Part shown: one piece after another, positions 49,573 through 61,500 of the stretch | Numbering within the stretch: the first letter of the stretch is position 1 | How the letters are laid out: each line of letters starts with the position of its first letter | Assembly (NCBI RefSeq): GCF_032854445.1 | Contig: NC_088304.1 | Span: 25,307,704 to 25,371,703, forward strand | Reading direction: 5' to 3' | From: Liolophura sinensis | Taxonomy: Eukaryota; Mollusca; Polyplacophora; Chitonida; Chitonidae | DNA: 64,000 nucleotides | Position numbers and translations under genes: made by a program | Notes under the pieces: generated by a model | What the model saw: only the letters and a program-made list of their open reading frames with translations | What the model was told of the DNA's origin: nothing | The model's database searches: none

Positions 49573-50024
49573 ATATAGGCCACACCAATTTAAATTTTCA
49601 CTTTTTATGGGCAGATCGAATGAATCTTTTTCAGTGTTGGAGGAGAATAAAAATAAAATTAAAAAATCACTTAATTCGTTAGAATGCTCAAACAATTAAT
49701 ATTTACATGATCCGAAAGTCTTGAAATACTGGTAAAAAAAAAATCATAAAAAATATCAACATCATACCTAATAAGAAAGTTTATTGAGTTTCACTTTTAT
49801 TTTTATTGTGTTGACCCGCCATAAAAGACAAAAATAAATTCAGTGTCACCTTTTATACAGTGCTAAGGAAAGGAAATGCTATGGAATAATGCTAAGCATA
49901 AAAAAATATAAGCGTAGGCTGAGTATGTCGACTTTCAACATCAAAGTCGAGAAAAGCATGTAAACCTAATAACAAGTACATGGTCATACAAAGCCAGTCA
50001 TAATTTAGCTGTACACATGAGCAT

Positions 50025-50445
50025 GAATCACTACAGTACACCTCTATGAGTAGGCTATGAATCACTACAGCTCACATCTGTGTAGGCCATGAATCACTAC
50101 GGTACACCTCTGTGTAGACTGTGAATCACTATAGTACACTTCTATGTGTAGGTCATGAATCAGTACAGTGTACCTCTATATGTAGGCTATGAATCACTAC
50201 AGTACACTTCTATGTGTAAGCTATGAATCACTACAGTACACTTCTATGTGTAAGCTATGAATCACTACAGTACACTTCTCTGTGTAAGCTATGAATCACT
50301 ACAGTACACCTCTGTGTAGGCTATGAATCACTACAGTGCACCTCTGTGTAGGCTATGAATCACTACAGGACACTTCTGTGTAGGCTATGAATCACTACAG
50401 GACACTTCTGTGTAGGCTGTGAATCACTACAGTGCACCTCTATGT
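50025..50445. repeat. ~31-34-bp minisatellite, about 13 copies
   Basis: Unit 'tatgaatcactacagtacac' + 'ttctatgtgtaggc'. Length variation comes from presence or absence of the 'atgtgt' segment. Confidence 0.9.
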
Positions 50446-51081
50446 GTACTGTATGTACAGGTGTGTGCTATAGGGACATATATGACAAGGTGGGCAGCCT
50501 GTCTGTTTTATAAAAGGCCCAGTTTATACCCAGTGCACATCCATGCAGGCAGTTCTGTTTAAATAGCATCGTTAGACGTACAGGTATGAATATAATATGT
50601 CTTAAGATATTGTTGTAGCTTGGAATGGGGAGCCAGGTGGATAAACTGTAGGTGAGTGCTTGGTGAAGAAAGCCATGTACATTTTATGCACCATTTCACC
50701 TGTCAGTGACTCTACTGCAGCCATAGTGGATATAGTCAGTATTAGGACTTGGCTGCTCTCTTGTTTCAAGGGATATTCTTGACTGCCATATATTCTTGAC
50801 TGTTTCATTTGGACATACTTGCTACATGTCCTTCTCCAGCGTTTTAGCATGTCACATGAGTTAATATCTACAGCTGTGTATAGCCATTGTGATGACGTCT
50901 CTGTTCTCTTTTGTTTCAACGATATTCCTGTTGGAATACTTTCGTTCCGTATATTGCACTCAGTAATCAAGCTGCATGTACTTTTACAGTGTTTTACCGC
51001 GTCATACCCACATTTATTTGGCAAAGGTTTAATTGTCTCTAATCATTCTTGAAGGCAAACTGCAAAAGTTTTCATTTCTTT

Positions 51082-51348
51082 ATCTATTTATTTCATTGGT
51101 GTTTTACGTCGTACTCAAGGATATTTCACTTATACGATGGCTGCCAGCATTATGGTGGGAGTAAACCGGGCAGAGCCTTGGGGAAACCCACGACCATCCA
51201 CAGGTTGCTGGAAGACCTTCCCACACACGGCTGGAGAGGAAGCCAGCATGAGCTGGACTTGAACTCACAGCGTCGGCATTGGTGAGAGGCTCCTGAGTCA
51301 TTGCGCCATGCTGGTGTGCTAGCCGCCTCGACCACAGAGGCCTCCCAA
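51082..51348 (-). mobile_element. tRNA-SINE, full length
   Basis: The plus strand runs from 'tttatttcattggtgtttta' + 'cgtcgtactcaagg' through 'gtaaaccgggcagagccttg', 'gaactcacagcgtcggcatt' to the head complement 'gccgcctcgaccacagaggc'. Confidence 0.92.
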
Positions 51349-53104
51349 ATGTTTTTAATCTGAAACTAAAATTTGTAAGAATATGAATACATGATGCTGA
51401 ATGTGCTACATCTTTAAGTTTTTTAATTGTTTTGTATACGAGTATGCAATTTGTAGCTTATGTTTGGCCAGAAATAATATTCTAGACAGAATATAATTTG
51501 ATTAAACAATTGTAATGGTTAATACTCGGACTATATTTAATAAATTATTTTTACAAAGAAATTAAACTTAGACATACAAAAAGATTGCAGAAGTATGTCA
51601 GAAATTTGAAGATTTACAAAGATGAACACCAAGTGTATAATTATAATACATCCATCAGTAAAAACCATATTCACCATTTTGCTAGAAAGTATTTCACTGT
51701 TTTTTTTTATACGCGTGAAGTCCTCACTCATTTCTGTCCTTTCTGTCTCTGTCTATGATTTTCTTTATATTCAGCAATTGAAAATAAACATCTCGATAAC
51801 ACATGTATCTAGCTCACACTCCTCCCCCTTGCCTTGAAACCCCATCCTGGAAATGACCCTGACATTGAAGCAATTCCGGCACTGCATCTGCTTGATCAAT
51901 GTGCAGTGGCGATAAATGACAGGTGGCCATGGTCGACAACTGTACCCAATGCCAGACAACCATAAGCTTATTTAATACCCCAGGTATCTGATTGATTTTA
52001 TATCTGATCTTGCTACGGTGATCAGACTGACTTTGAGCAGATAACAATTATACTGGATAAAAGGCACTGATTAATTAAGTGAGCTGATCCCGGCCTAAGA
52101 GATTAGACGGATGCCTGTTGTCACTCCAGCTAGCCAATCACAGCGCAGAGTACAGTAAGAGTAGTAAGAAGGGACAATTAACGTGTGAATTGAACATTAC
52201 GCTCCTTCTTCATCCTTCCTGACTCTCCCTCATTGTGTGTTCTGTTTCAAGCTGTCGTGTGTGACAAATTTTCTGGGGTTTTTGTTTAATTTTGGGTAAG
52301 TTTCTTTTATTCTTCTGTCATAATTTCTTCCTAATTGTTACATGTATACACAGTTATAAGCTACATGTACATGTACTTTGGAAGACATTTTGCCATCCAT
52401 GTGCTTGCAGTTTGGTGTTTAGTTCATTTACTTGTTTATTACATTGTTCCGGTAACCCTAACGCTTTACTGATGATTTTTTATATGCCCCTGCCATTTGG
52501 CGTAGCGTTTTATGTTATAGCGATTTTGTTTGTCTGTCTGTCCATCGCTATTTTTCTCTGGGCTATATCTCCAATTGTTTTCTGTGTAAAGTTTTCATTT
52601 TTTGTGGATGTGTACGTACATAGAAGACGATGGGTCACGACTCACATTTATTCATTTCCGTGGTTGTCATGGTTACCAGATTGCCATTTTCTGTATATAT
52701 GCTACATAAATAGATATGGTTTAGTGTCCGAACTATAACTCTGTCTTTTACGAACACTTTAAATTTTTGGTGGGTACATAGATACACAGAAGACGATGTG
52801 TCACGACTCACAGATGTTCATTTCCATGGTTGTCATGGTAACCAGATAGCCATTTTCCTTTTAAATACTATTTATGGATATGATTTTGTATGGGGGCTAC
52901 AAATCCAACTGTTTTCTGCATAAAGTTTTCATTTTTGGTGGACACATTTGTTCTCTTGTGCGGTTGTCATGGTAACCACATACTTACATGTATCATCAAC
53001 ATCCATGAAGATTCCCCTCAGGGGTTATACTCACCACAGTGCTGCTGGTATTTTTTTATACATTTCAAACAAATGTTGGGGCGTATGTTGTGTTCACCCG
53101 AACT

Positions 53105-53385
53105 CTTGTTCACTTATACAGTGGCAGTGAGTTTTATGCGTGGAGGAAACCCATGTGCCCAGAGTAAACCACCAACCTTTGGTAATTTACGGATGAACTT
53201 ATCAACGTGTCACTGTGAGATGCAGATAAAATAGACTGAGCGTCATCATACAATTACTTCTTGTCACCAAGGCTCCACATGCAAACACGTAGAGCAAAGG
53301 GAAGCACAAACCTTGTGTCCAACATCGGGATTGAATTTGTACCTTGTTTGTTTATAACAAAGCTGTCAACAGCACATAATTTGTC
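53105..53385 (-). mobile_element. Old SINE-like repeat, third family
   Basis: Shares 'gtggaggaaacccatgtgcc' and 'agtaaaccaccaacctttgg' with copies at 35418, 45855 and 60985, and has a degraded 'cgggattgaatttgta' B-box-like complement. Confidence 0.5.
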
Positions 53386-55537
53386 TCATTCTTGCAAACC
53401 AGGCTCATTCAGTGCTGTTTACATGCTTATTGGACAGCCATGCTAAAGACACCAGACATGACACTATATCCCACCCTTTGGTAAAATACATGTCTAGACA
53501 CCTGAGCTATAGGCTACATAGTACTTTAATAGACATACCTCACTTGTGCAGAACTTTAAGAAATGAAGTACTAATTTCCTAGTTTAATAAAGATTACTGG
53601 TTTGGGATGTAAAAGTCATGTGACCCCACTCAGAATTGAACTTGGTTTCTCCCCAGCACAGTATTAAGCATTTTTGAAAATATTTGCTTGACCAGTTTTA
53701 GTAATTATAGTATTTTTGTTGTGACATTATCACATATAGAATGGGTGCTAATTTTAAATGCCATCCTTGTAATGAAGTGAGTACTTTTTGTCAGTCAAGA
53801 AACCTTTAACATTAATTTTCAAAAACATACTAAATGTGTAAATGGCTTTGTTCACTCGATATGTACAAAACTCAATGAAATTACTGGTCTATTCCATTTT
53901 GTGAACAATTTTTTTTTCTGCCAATTTGTTTTATGTTGATTACTGAAATTTCGTAGTAAATTATTTTTCATGGTTTTGAAAAAACTTTTCTCTAAATTAT
54001 GTTCAAGCTTACATTAATTCCAGTACAAAAGTTGCATGCAAGTTGTTTTCCAATGTACATCAATAATGTAAATATCCAATGTGCAAAAAACAGCTATTAT
54101 GCGCAGTCCACAACTGTCTGGCAATACAACAACAATAACAACAACATGAAAGCAAAGTGGTATTTTAATACTGTAGATTTCGCAAAATTTTCTCCATGAC
54201 TGAAATTGCTGGAACTCATTTTTCTTGATTCTGACAGTTCTGTGCTTTTGTAGCATATGTGTGCCGGAGGGAATGGAGGGTTGTAGATATAGCTAGGGTG
54301 ATGACCTGGAGTGTAAGCCTCAGCACTAAAAATAATATGACATTTTTTTGTCTCTAACAGTGCCCTTATTGGGGCAAAGTTTGAGAGCCAATACCGTTGT
54401 ATTGTTTATCATTAATTACATGCATCTGTGTGTTTATTAACACTGAATTAAAAACAAACCAGAGGGAACATGCTGGCAGATGTGTCACAGGGTACTAACA
54501 AGTATGGCAGATACTGGAATAAAGTTTTTGGAAAGTGAAGAAGGCCTTGAAAATGAATTTAGCAATTTGCTAAAATAATTTAGCAAAATGTGCATTAACT
54601 ATTGTTTGTCTGGATGTTAAGCAGTGTGTGAAATGGTTTGATGCGTTCGCCAGTTGATGATGTCTGATTGACTGATAATGGCCGGCTTAATGCCTGCACA
54701 TGTGAAATGATATTATCTGACCATCTTATGAACAATGGCCAATGACACGCGATCTTTCATATTAAGGAAAGAGAGGACCCCTGGTGTCAGAGATTCACAC
54801 TCCCTGATTGCACAGGATTCCAAACAATCAGACCTGGCTTCATTTTTGTATATAGGGTTATATAAAGACTGAAACAGTCATTTACAGAATTTGGAGACCT
54901 CCGATGTTCAAATGTGTGGCAGTCTAATGTCACAATTCATAAATACAAAAGCAAGCACACCCAGGTGTTTGCCAGTCCACACCAGATATATTCATGTATG
55001 TATATGTACAATGTATATAGTACTTTGTGATCCCTGATCTTCTAAAGTCATAACCTTCATTGCTATCAGTTTTTTTTAACATGTTTCCATGGTAACAAGT
55101 TGATCGTATTTCCTACAGTGACAGACAGGCACACGTTGAGTAGGACTAACATCATATTGTTGCATCGGGATGGTCACATTATGTCACAACATGATCGCGA
55201 CCAGTCTTCCAGCGTGTTACAAAACTCGATAGTGTTTTTATACACATTTCCCAGTGTTCTTATTTAAAGCCTTAATACGTAGTGAACTAACCTAAATATA
55301 CAAAGAGTCCTATTTATTTCAGCGCTCCACCGTTAACTGTCAATTCCACAGTTGTTAAGGCTTTACTAAATCAGCATCCCTTGGAGATTAGCCAATCATT
55401 TTCTCACAACTGTTTACAAAATTTGACATCTTTTTTGCCTGTTTGACTACACATGTATCACTAGAGCTTATTATATGTGTTTTGGTGGTTGACAGATATC
55501 CTTCCTGAGTGACAGCGATCGCATAGACCAAAACAAC

Positions 55538-58500
55538 ATGGCCTGCAAGGTTCAGAATGGTGAAGTTCAACGAAGCCCCAAAGAAGAAGCTGCTATTAAA
55601 CAGGTTGGTCATTAAAATTCCATTTCCAACATTATCAAAGAATTTTGCAATTCAAAGATATACTGAAAAGAAGAGAAATAAAGGTGTATGACGGAGGCCA
55701 GCATTATGGTGGGTGGAAACTTAGTGGAAACCCATGACCATCCACAGGTTGCTGGCAGACCTTCTCACATACGGCCAGAGAGAAAGCCAGTATGAGCTGG
55801 GCTTGAACTCACAGCGACCGCATTGGTGAGAGGCTAACCAACCGAGCCATGGAGGCCCCTGAATTTTATTTGAGTCAAATAAAATTGTACGGTGTTTGAA
55901 ATTGGCCATATGTTTTTGTGTTATCAAAGGCATCAGGCATATTTGATACTTTCATTATCATACATGTTTGGTGTACGTCACATATTGGCATATTTGATAT
56001 TGTCTCTGACATGTTTGGTGTCACATAAGGCAAATGTGATATTGTCTCTGACATGTTTGGTGTCACATAAGGCAAATGTGATATTGTCTCTGACATGCTT
56101 GGTGTCACAGAAGGCATATTTTATATTGTCTCTGACATGCTTGTTTTCACATAAGGCATATTTGGTATTGTCTCTGATATGCCTGGTGTAACATAAGGCT
56201 TATCTGACATAGTCTGTGACATGTTTAGTATCACATAAGGCATATTTGACATTGTCTCTGACGTGCTTGGTTTCACATAAGGCATGTTTGATATTGTGTC
56301 CCAAATGCTTGGTGTCACATCAAGCATATCTGATATTGTCTCTGACATGCTTGGTGTCACATAAGGCATATTTGATATTGTCTCTGACATGCTTGGTGTG
56401 ACATGAGACATTTACTTGGTGTCACATTAGCTTCTATCCTACACATAGTTTATGTTACATAGACGTATTTAATATTGTATCAAGGGCCGGCATGTTTATA
56501 GTTTCACATCAGACATACACACAGGTACGCTCATACAAGTCTGTTGTTAAATCAGACGTGTGTTGGTCTTAAATCAGGCATACATGTATTTGATCTTGCA
56601 TTAGATGTGCTTTGGTGTTAAATCAGGCACCAAAGCATTGTATCAAGAGCCGGCATGTTTATAGTTTCACATCAGACATACACACATGAACGCTCATACA
56701 AGTCTGTTGTTAAATCAGACGTGTGTTGGTGTTAAATCAGGCCCATATGTATTTCATGTTGCATCAGACATGCTTTGGTGTTAAATCAGGCCCATATGTA
56801 TTTCATGTTGCATCAGACATGCTTTGGGTTCAAATCAGGCATACATGTATTTGATTGTTGTATTTGTGATTTTTAACAGTTCCGTGAGAAAGTAAAAGAT
56901 TTGCTGACCGCAGATCATGATGACCATGTCTCATGGAAATGGCTTAAAGGTGAGCATTAATATCAGATATACACATAACTGTGACCCAGAAGAACTGGAA
57001 GTGCTTATGCAAGCCTAACATTAAAACATTATGTACTGTAATTCCTCAACCTTTTTGCATGTGTGCAAAGTGTTCATTCAAGTATCTTCAGAAGGCATTG
57101 TTATTTTTGTGAAGCCCTGAATTGACCAACCCAACCAATGTAGTTTTGTCTCCGAAATTAAATTAAAAATGTGCATAAATTGCGCTGAAAGCTAATCTTT
57201 CATATACGGTTGAGGAATTAGTGCGGCTTGTATACAGCTGAACAATCTCATGAAGTCTTGTCTTAGCTCTAACATTTACTACGTCATCTTTTCACTGTTA
57301 AAAAAGGGTATGTGGCCTCAGTAATTAGATCATGACGAGAAAACACCAACACACAAAGGTTTATATTTATTTATTTATTTGATTGGTGTTTTACGCCGTA
57401 CTCAAGAATATTTCACTTATACGACGGCGACCAGCATTATTGTGGAAGGAAACCAGGCAGAGCCCGGGGGAAACCCACGACAATCCGCAGGTTGCTGCAA
57501 GACCTTCCCACATATGGCTGGACAGGACAAAGGTTTAAATGGAAATCAAGTAAAGCATACATAAACAAATAAATGTAATAACATTTTATAATATGTGCAG
57601 AATGGTATGCTTTATATATTTATAAAAGTACAGAAATATCGGCCTACACATTTCTATGACAATTCAATCATTCTTTTTACAGCTAGGGATTTCAATGTCA
57701 ACAAGGCTGAACAGATGTTTAGAAATGTGAGTATATGAGTACACCTATACTTGAGTACCAATATTTTTTTTTTTTTATTTAACAAACATTTGGGCTGGGA
57801 TTACTTCTGTGATCCCACTGAAGCTCATGTGGTTTGTACAAATGGGGTCAAAGGCTTGAATCTAGCAGGTGCTCATTGGCAGTAGGAATATTTCACTTAT
57901 ATCCCGCCAGCAATATTGTGGGAGGAAACCAGGCAACCCGTGACTATCCTGTGCTTGATGGCAGACCTTCCCATGTTCGGATAGAGAGGAAGCCAACATG
58001 AGCTGGATTTGAACTGACAACCAAGGCATTGGTGAGAGGCTCCTGGGTCAGTCTGCTGTGACTCCAGCTAGCTGAAAGCTTGTTCTCAAAGCCAAGTATA
58101 TGGCAGTTGGCTGTTGTAAACCTGACCATTTAACATACAAGTGAAAATCACTTCAGTACAGAAATAAACGCCCATCAGATATGTGAATTGTAATTGACAT
58201 GTTAATTTATCACTGACTACATGCACTTGCTGTCCACAGAGCATGGCTTACAGAGAAAACATGAAGGTGGACACACTGGTACAGAATTACAAACCACCAG
58301 AGGTAAGCTCCAGAACACCAATCACATTAACTACTTAATTTATTTATTTATTTGATTTGTGTTTTACGCTGTACTCAAGAATATTTCACTTACACGACGG
58401 CGGCCAGCATTATGGTGGGAGGAAACCGGGCAGAGCCCGGTGGAAACCCACGACCACCCGCAGGTTGCTGGCAGACCTTCCCACTTACGGCTGGCATTAA

Positions 58501-61500
58501 CTACTTAAAGGGATACATACATTGATTGGCTGACAGTGGAGATAGGATTTCCTGGGTTAAAGCATACAGCCTTGGTCACGCGTGAATAAATACACTGTAC
58601 CTAAATTTCAGGATAGCCTGGACTTGCCCATCTTTCACAGCTGCCAGTGAGTGATGAATCTCAGGCTATATACCTAAGCTTACAATAACAGACCACAGAC
58701 AGCAAAGTCATCATCAGCATCGCCATCATCACCATCATCATCATCAAATACTGAAAGCTGTATCTAACTTTTAATACATTCATTCAATTCATTCTTGAAG
58801 AGAAACGCATTTAAATATTTGATTTCTAATTGTTTGACATCCTTGATGTATGTTAATTGACAAATTTTTTCTACCTGTACAGTAAGCCATTAGTTGATAG
58901 TAACAGTGCATTTTGTGATATATGGCCACATGAAATTGCACGCACAATACTTACTAACTTAAAAGAGGAAGTTGTAGCTTCCTCCCTTGACGTTCAGCAT
59001 GAAGGGGAAGTGCAACGACTGGTTGACCCTTATCAGTATAATGGCTTGGGTGGGGTGGCTTACTTGCCTTCAGTAAGTCATCTCATTGAGTGAGTGAGTG
59101 AGTGAGAGCTTGGAGTTCAACGTTGTGCTCAACAATTTTTCAGTCATGAGACGACGAAGGAATCCTGAGTGTGTATGTAATGTACCTCCTTGTTGCAGGA
59201 TGGATTTCCACGACCCTTTTATCTAGTGCTGCTTCGCTAAGACGACTTACAGAAGGCAAGTAAGCCGCCCCACCTGAGCCATTATACTGATTGGGGTCAA
59301 CCAGTCATTGTTGCTGAACGCCAAGCGAGGAAGTTATAATTTCTTCTTTTAAAGTCTTAGATGTGACTCGACCCAGGATTGACCCTGGATCTACTGCTCC
59401 CAAAGCAAATGCTCTACCAACTGTGCTATCCGGGCCAGTATTGTCTCATTGAAGCAGCATTTGATAAAAGAGCAGTGGAAATCCATCCTGCAACAAGGAG
59501 GCACATTATACATGCACTCTAAGGACTCCTTTGTCATCATATAACTGAAGTATTGTTAAGTACGACGTTAAACCCCAAGCACTCACTCACTCACTCACTC
59601 ACTCACTCAGTCGTCTGTCATTAATGTTGATGATCAGTGCATTTTATATTTTCTCATTGAATTCACTTGCTTTAATGTCTTTATTCAATCGGTGATTATC
59701 GTTTTTTTGATGCGGAAAATTTTATGTATCACAACAATCTGAAATGATCAATGATCCTTAAAAGAAGAAGGTGAAAATGACATTGAAAAAAAGATTCTTT
59801 CTGCCTGTGAAACACAAATTTTGACTGGTGTGGCCTGTTGGAAAGGTGTTGGTGGCAGTTTGGATCATCATCCCCTAACATGTACAAATGAATCAGCATT
59901 TTCAGAATTCTGGCAAGGATTCATCATTATAATAATAATCATTATAGGTATCACATTGTAAATAGATACCCCCAGGTACATGTTGATAATTTGCGTCTTT
60001 GGACTGCTGAATCACAGTTGTTCAAATCTATACCATGCATGGGATGCTGTGGTCCAACAGTCGTTTAATAGTGAATGTGTTGTGGGCGATTTAACGTTTA
60101 ATTCAGCGGGGCCTCCGTGGCTCAGTTGGCTTGCGTGCTAGCACAGCATAATGACCCAGGAGTCTCTCACCAATGCGGTCGCTGTGAGTTCAAGTTCCAC
60201 TCCTGCTGTATGTGGGAAGGTCTGACAGCAACCTGAGAATGGTTGTAGGTTTCTTCTGGGCTCTGCCCGGTTTCCACCCACCATAATGCTGGCCGCCGTC
60301 ATATAAGTGAAATATTCTTGAGTACAGCGTAAAATACAATCAATAAATAAATAAATTTAATTCAGCAGTTGCCATGGCAACAGGTTTGGAAATTAAGATG
60401 CTGGCATATATGTTGACGTGAATGGAGAACAACATTTTTGCCCACTAATATTAAAATGTACTTTCGAGAATAATACAGGTTATTACTTTTAATTAATTGA
60501 AGAGATGACCTCATTTGAATCATTAAGGGCTAAAAATTTTTTTGTACTGTTTTGTGAGAGCTAGAATTCAGTCTCGTTTGACACCCCTTGACGTAAACAC
60601 ACACGCAGTGTTTGGAAAAGAGACTATATATTGTCTCATGTTTTGTGAGCTAGAACAAAATCAGAGGAAGCCACATGTCCGTATTACAAGTCTGTCAGGC
60701 AAAGATGGGGTTAATGAGTACAGATAATTAAGTGACTGGAATCATACGGTGTAATTAATTAATTAAGCCTATGGCAGGAGGCAAATCGCTATTGATGCTT
60801 TAGCTTTCAAGCTATAATAGACTAATTGCCATCTCCATTTTATGCCGTCTGCCATTACCAAATTTCCATTCTGTCAATCTGAAGCGCTTGTCTAACATTT
60901 TCAGCCTGGATGTATCAGTGAAACAGTGTTTAAAACATGAGATTGTAACTCTTCCTTTCAATTTGGATATATAGATGTATTCTCCCGGCTTTTATTTATT
61001 GTTTAACACCATAGTCATGAATTTTTCACTGATGCGATGGTGGTCAGTGCCTGACATAAACCATCAACCTTATAGCAAGTTGCTGACAGACTTTCCCACA
61101 CGTGATCTTCAAGGAACATGTGGAAATAAGTGGTCTTTAATGAATATTAGACATACAAGTAATGTTGACCACTTACTGTCACCAAGATCCCACAAGTAGT
61201 GAAATGGTAGGAATCTACAAACTTCTGTGTAGGGGGCTCGGTTAATCCTACACCTTGTTTGCGGTTGAAAGACAAGCTCCTCTAACCACAAGGCTGTGCC
61301 CCACTGCCTGTATATGTTCTCTCTCTCTGCATGTTTATATTGGCTCAGACCTTCGCAAATCCAATTTTCCACACAATTGAAAGTTTTAACTCAACTTTAT
61401 TGTGACTTTTCACCAGACCAGGGCCTTTAATTGCTGGCTAATTCACCTAAAGTGTCTAATACCGCTACAACTATTCCAGGACCAGCGAGCTCAAAAAATG

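Larger units (their letters stand above)
45683..55495. other. Long non-coding region upstream of SEC14-like gene 2
   Basis: No supported coding exon. Contents: SINE-like fragments (45855-45925, 46415-46505, 53105-53385), a full SINE (51082-51348), a MITE-like element (46729-46861), (TA)n at 46930-46950, short tandem repeats (48275-48412, 49519-49572, 50025-50445) and a dispersed repeat copy (49606-49785). Either intergenic, or the first intron of gene 2 if the exon at 45580 belongs to it. Confidence 0.5.

Noticed and set aside
55875-56411. 14-residue repeat proteins on both strands
   Set aside because: The period of the 42-bp minisatellite is a multiple of three, so open frames are expected. 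They are intronic and have no start context.
60112-60200. Possible tRNA gene (A and B boxes present)
   Set aside because: The sequence continues into the SINE body and AT-rich tail, is flanked by target-site duplications and lacks a paired acceptor stem. It is the head of a tRNA-derived SINE.
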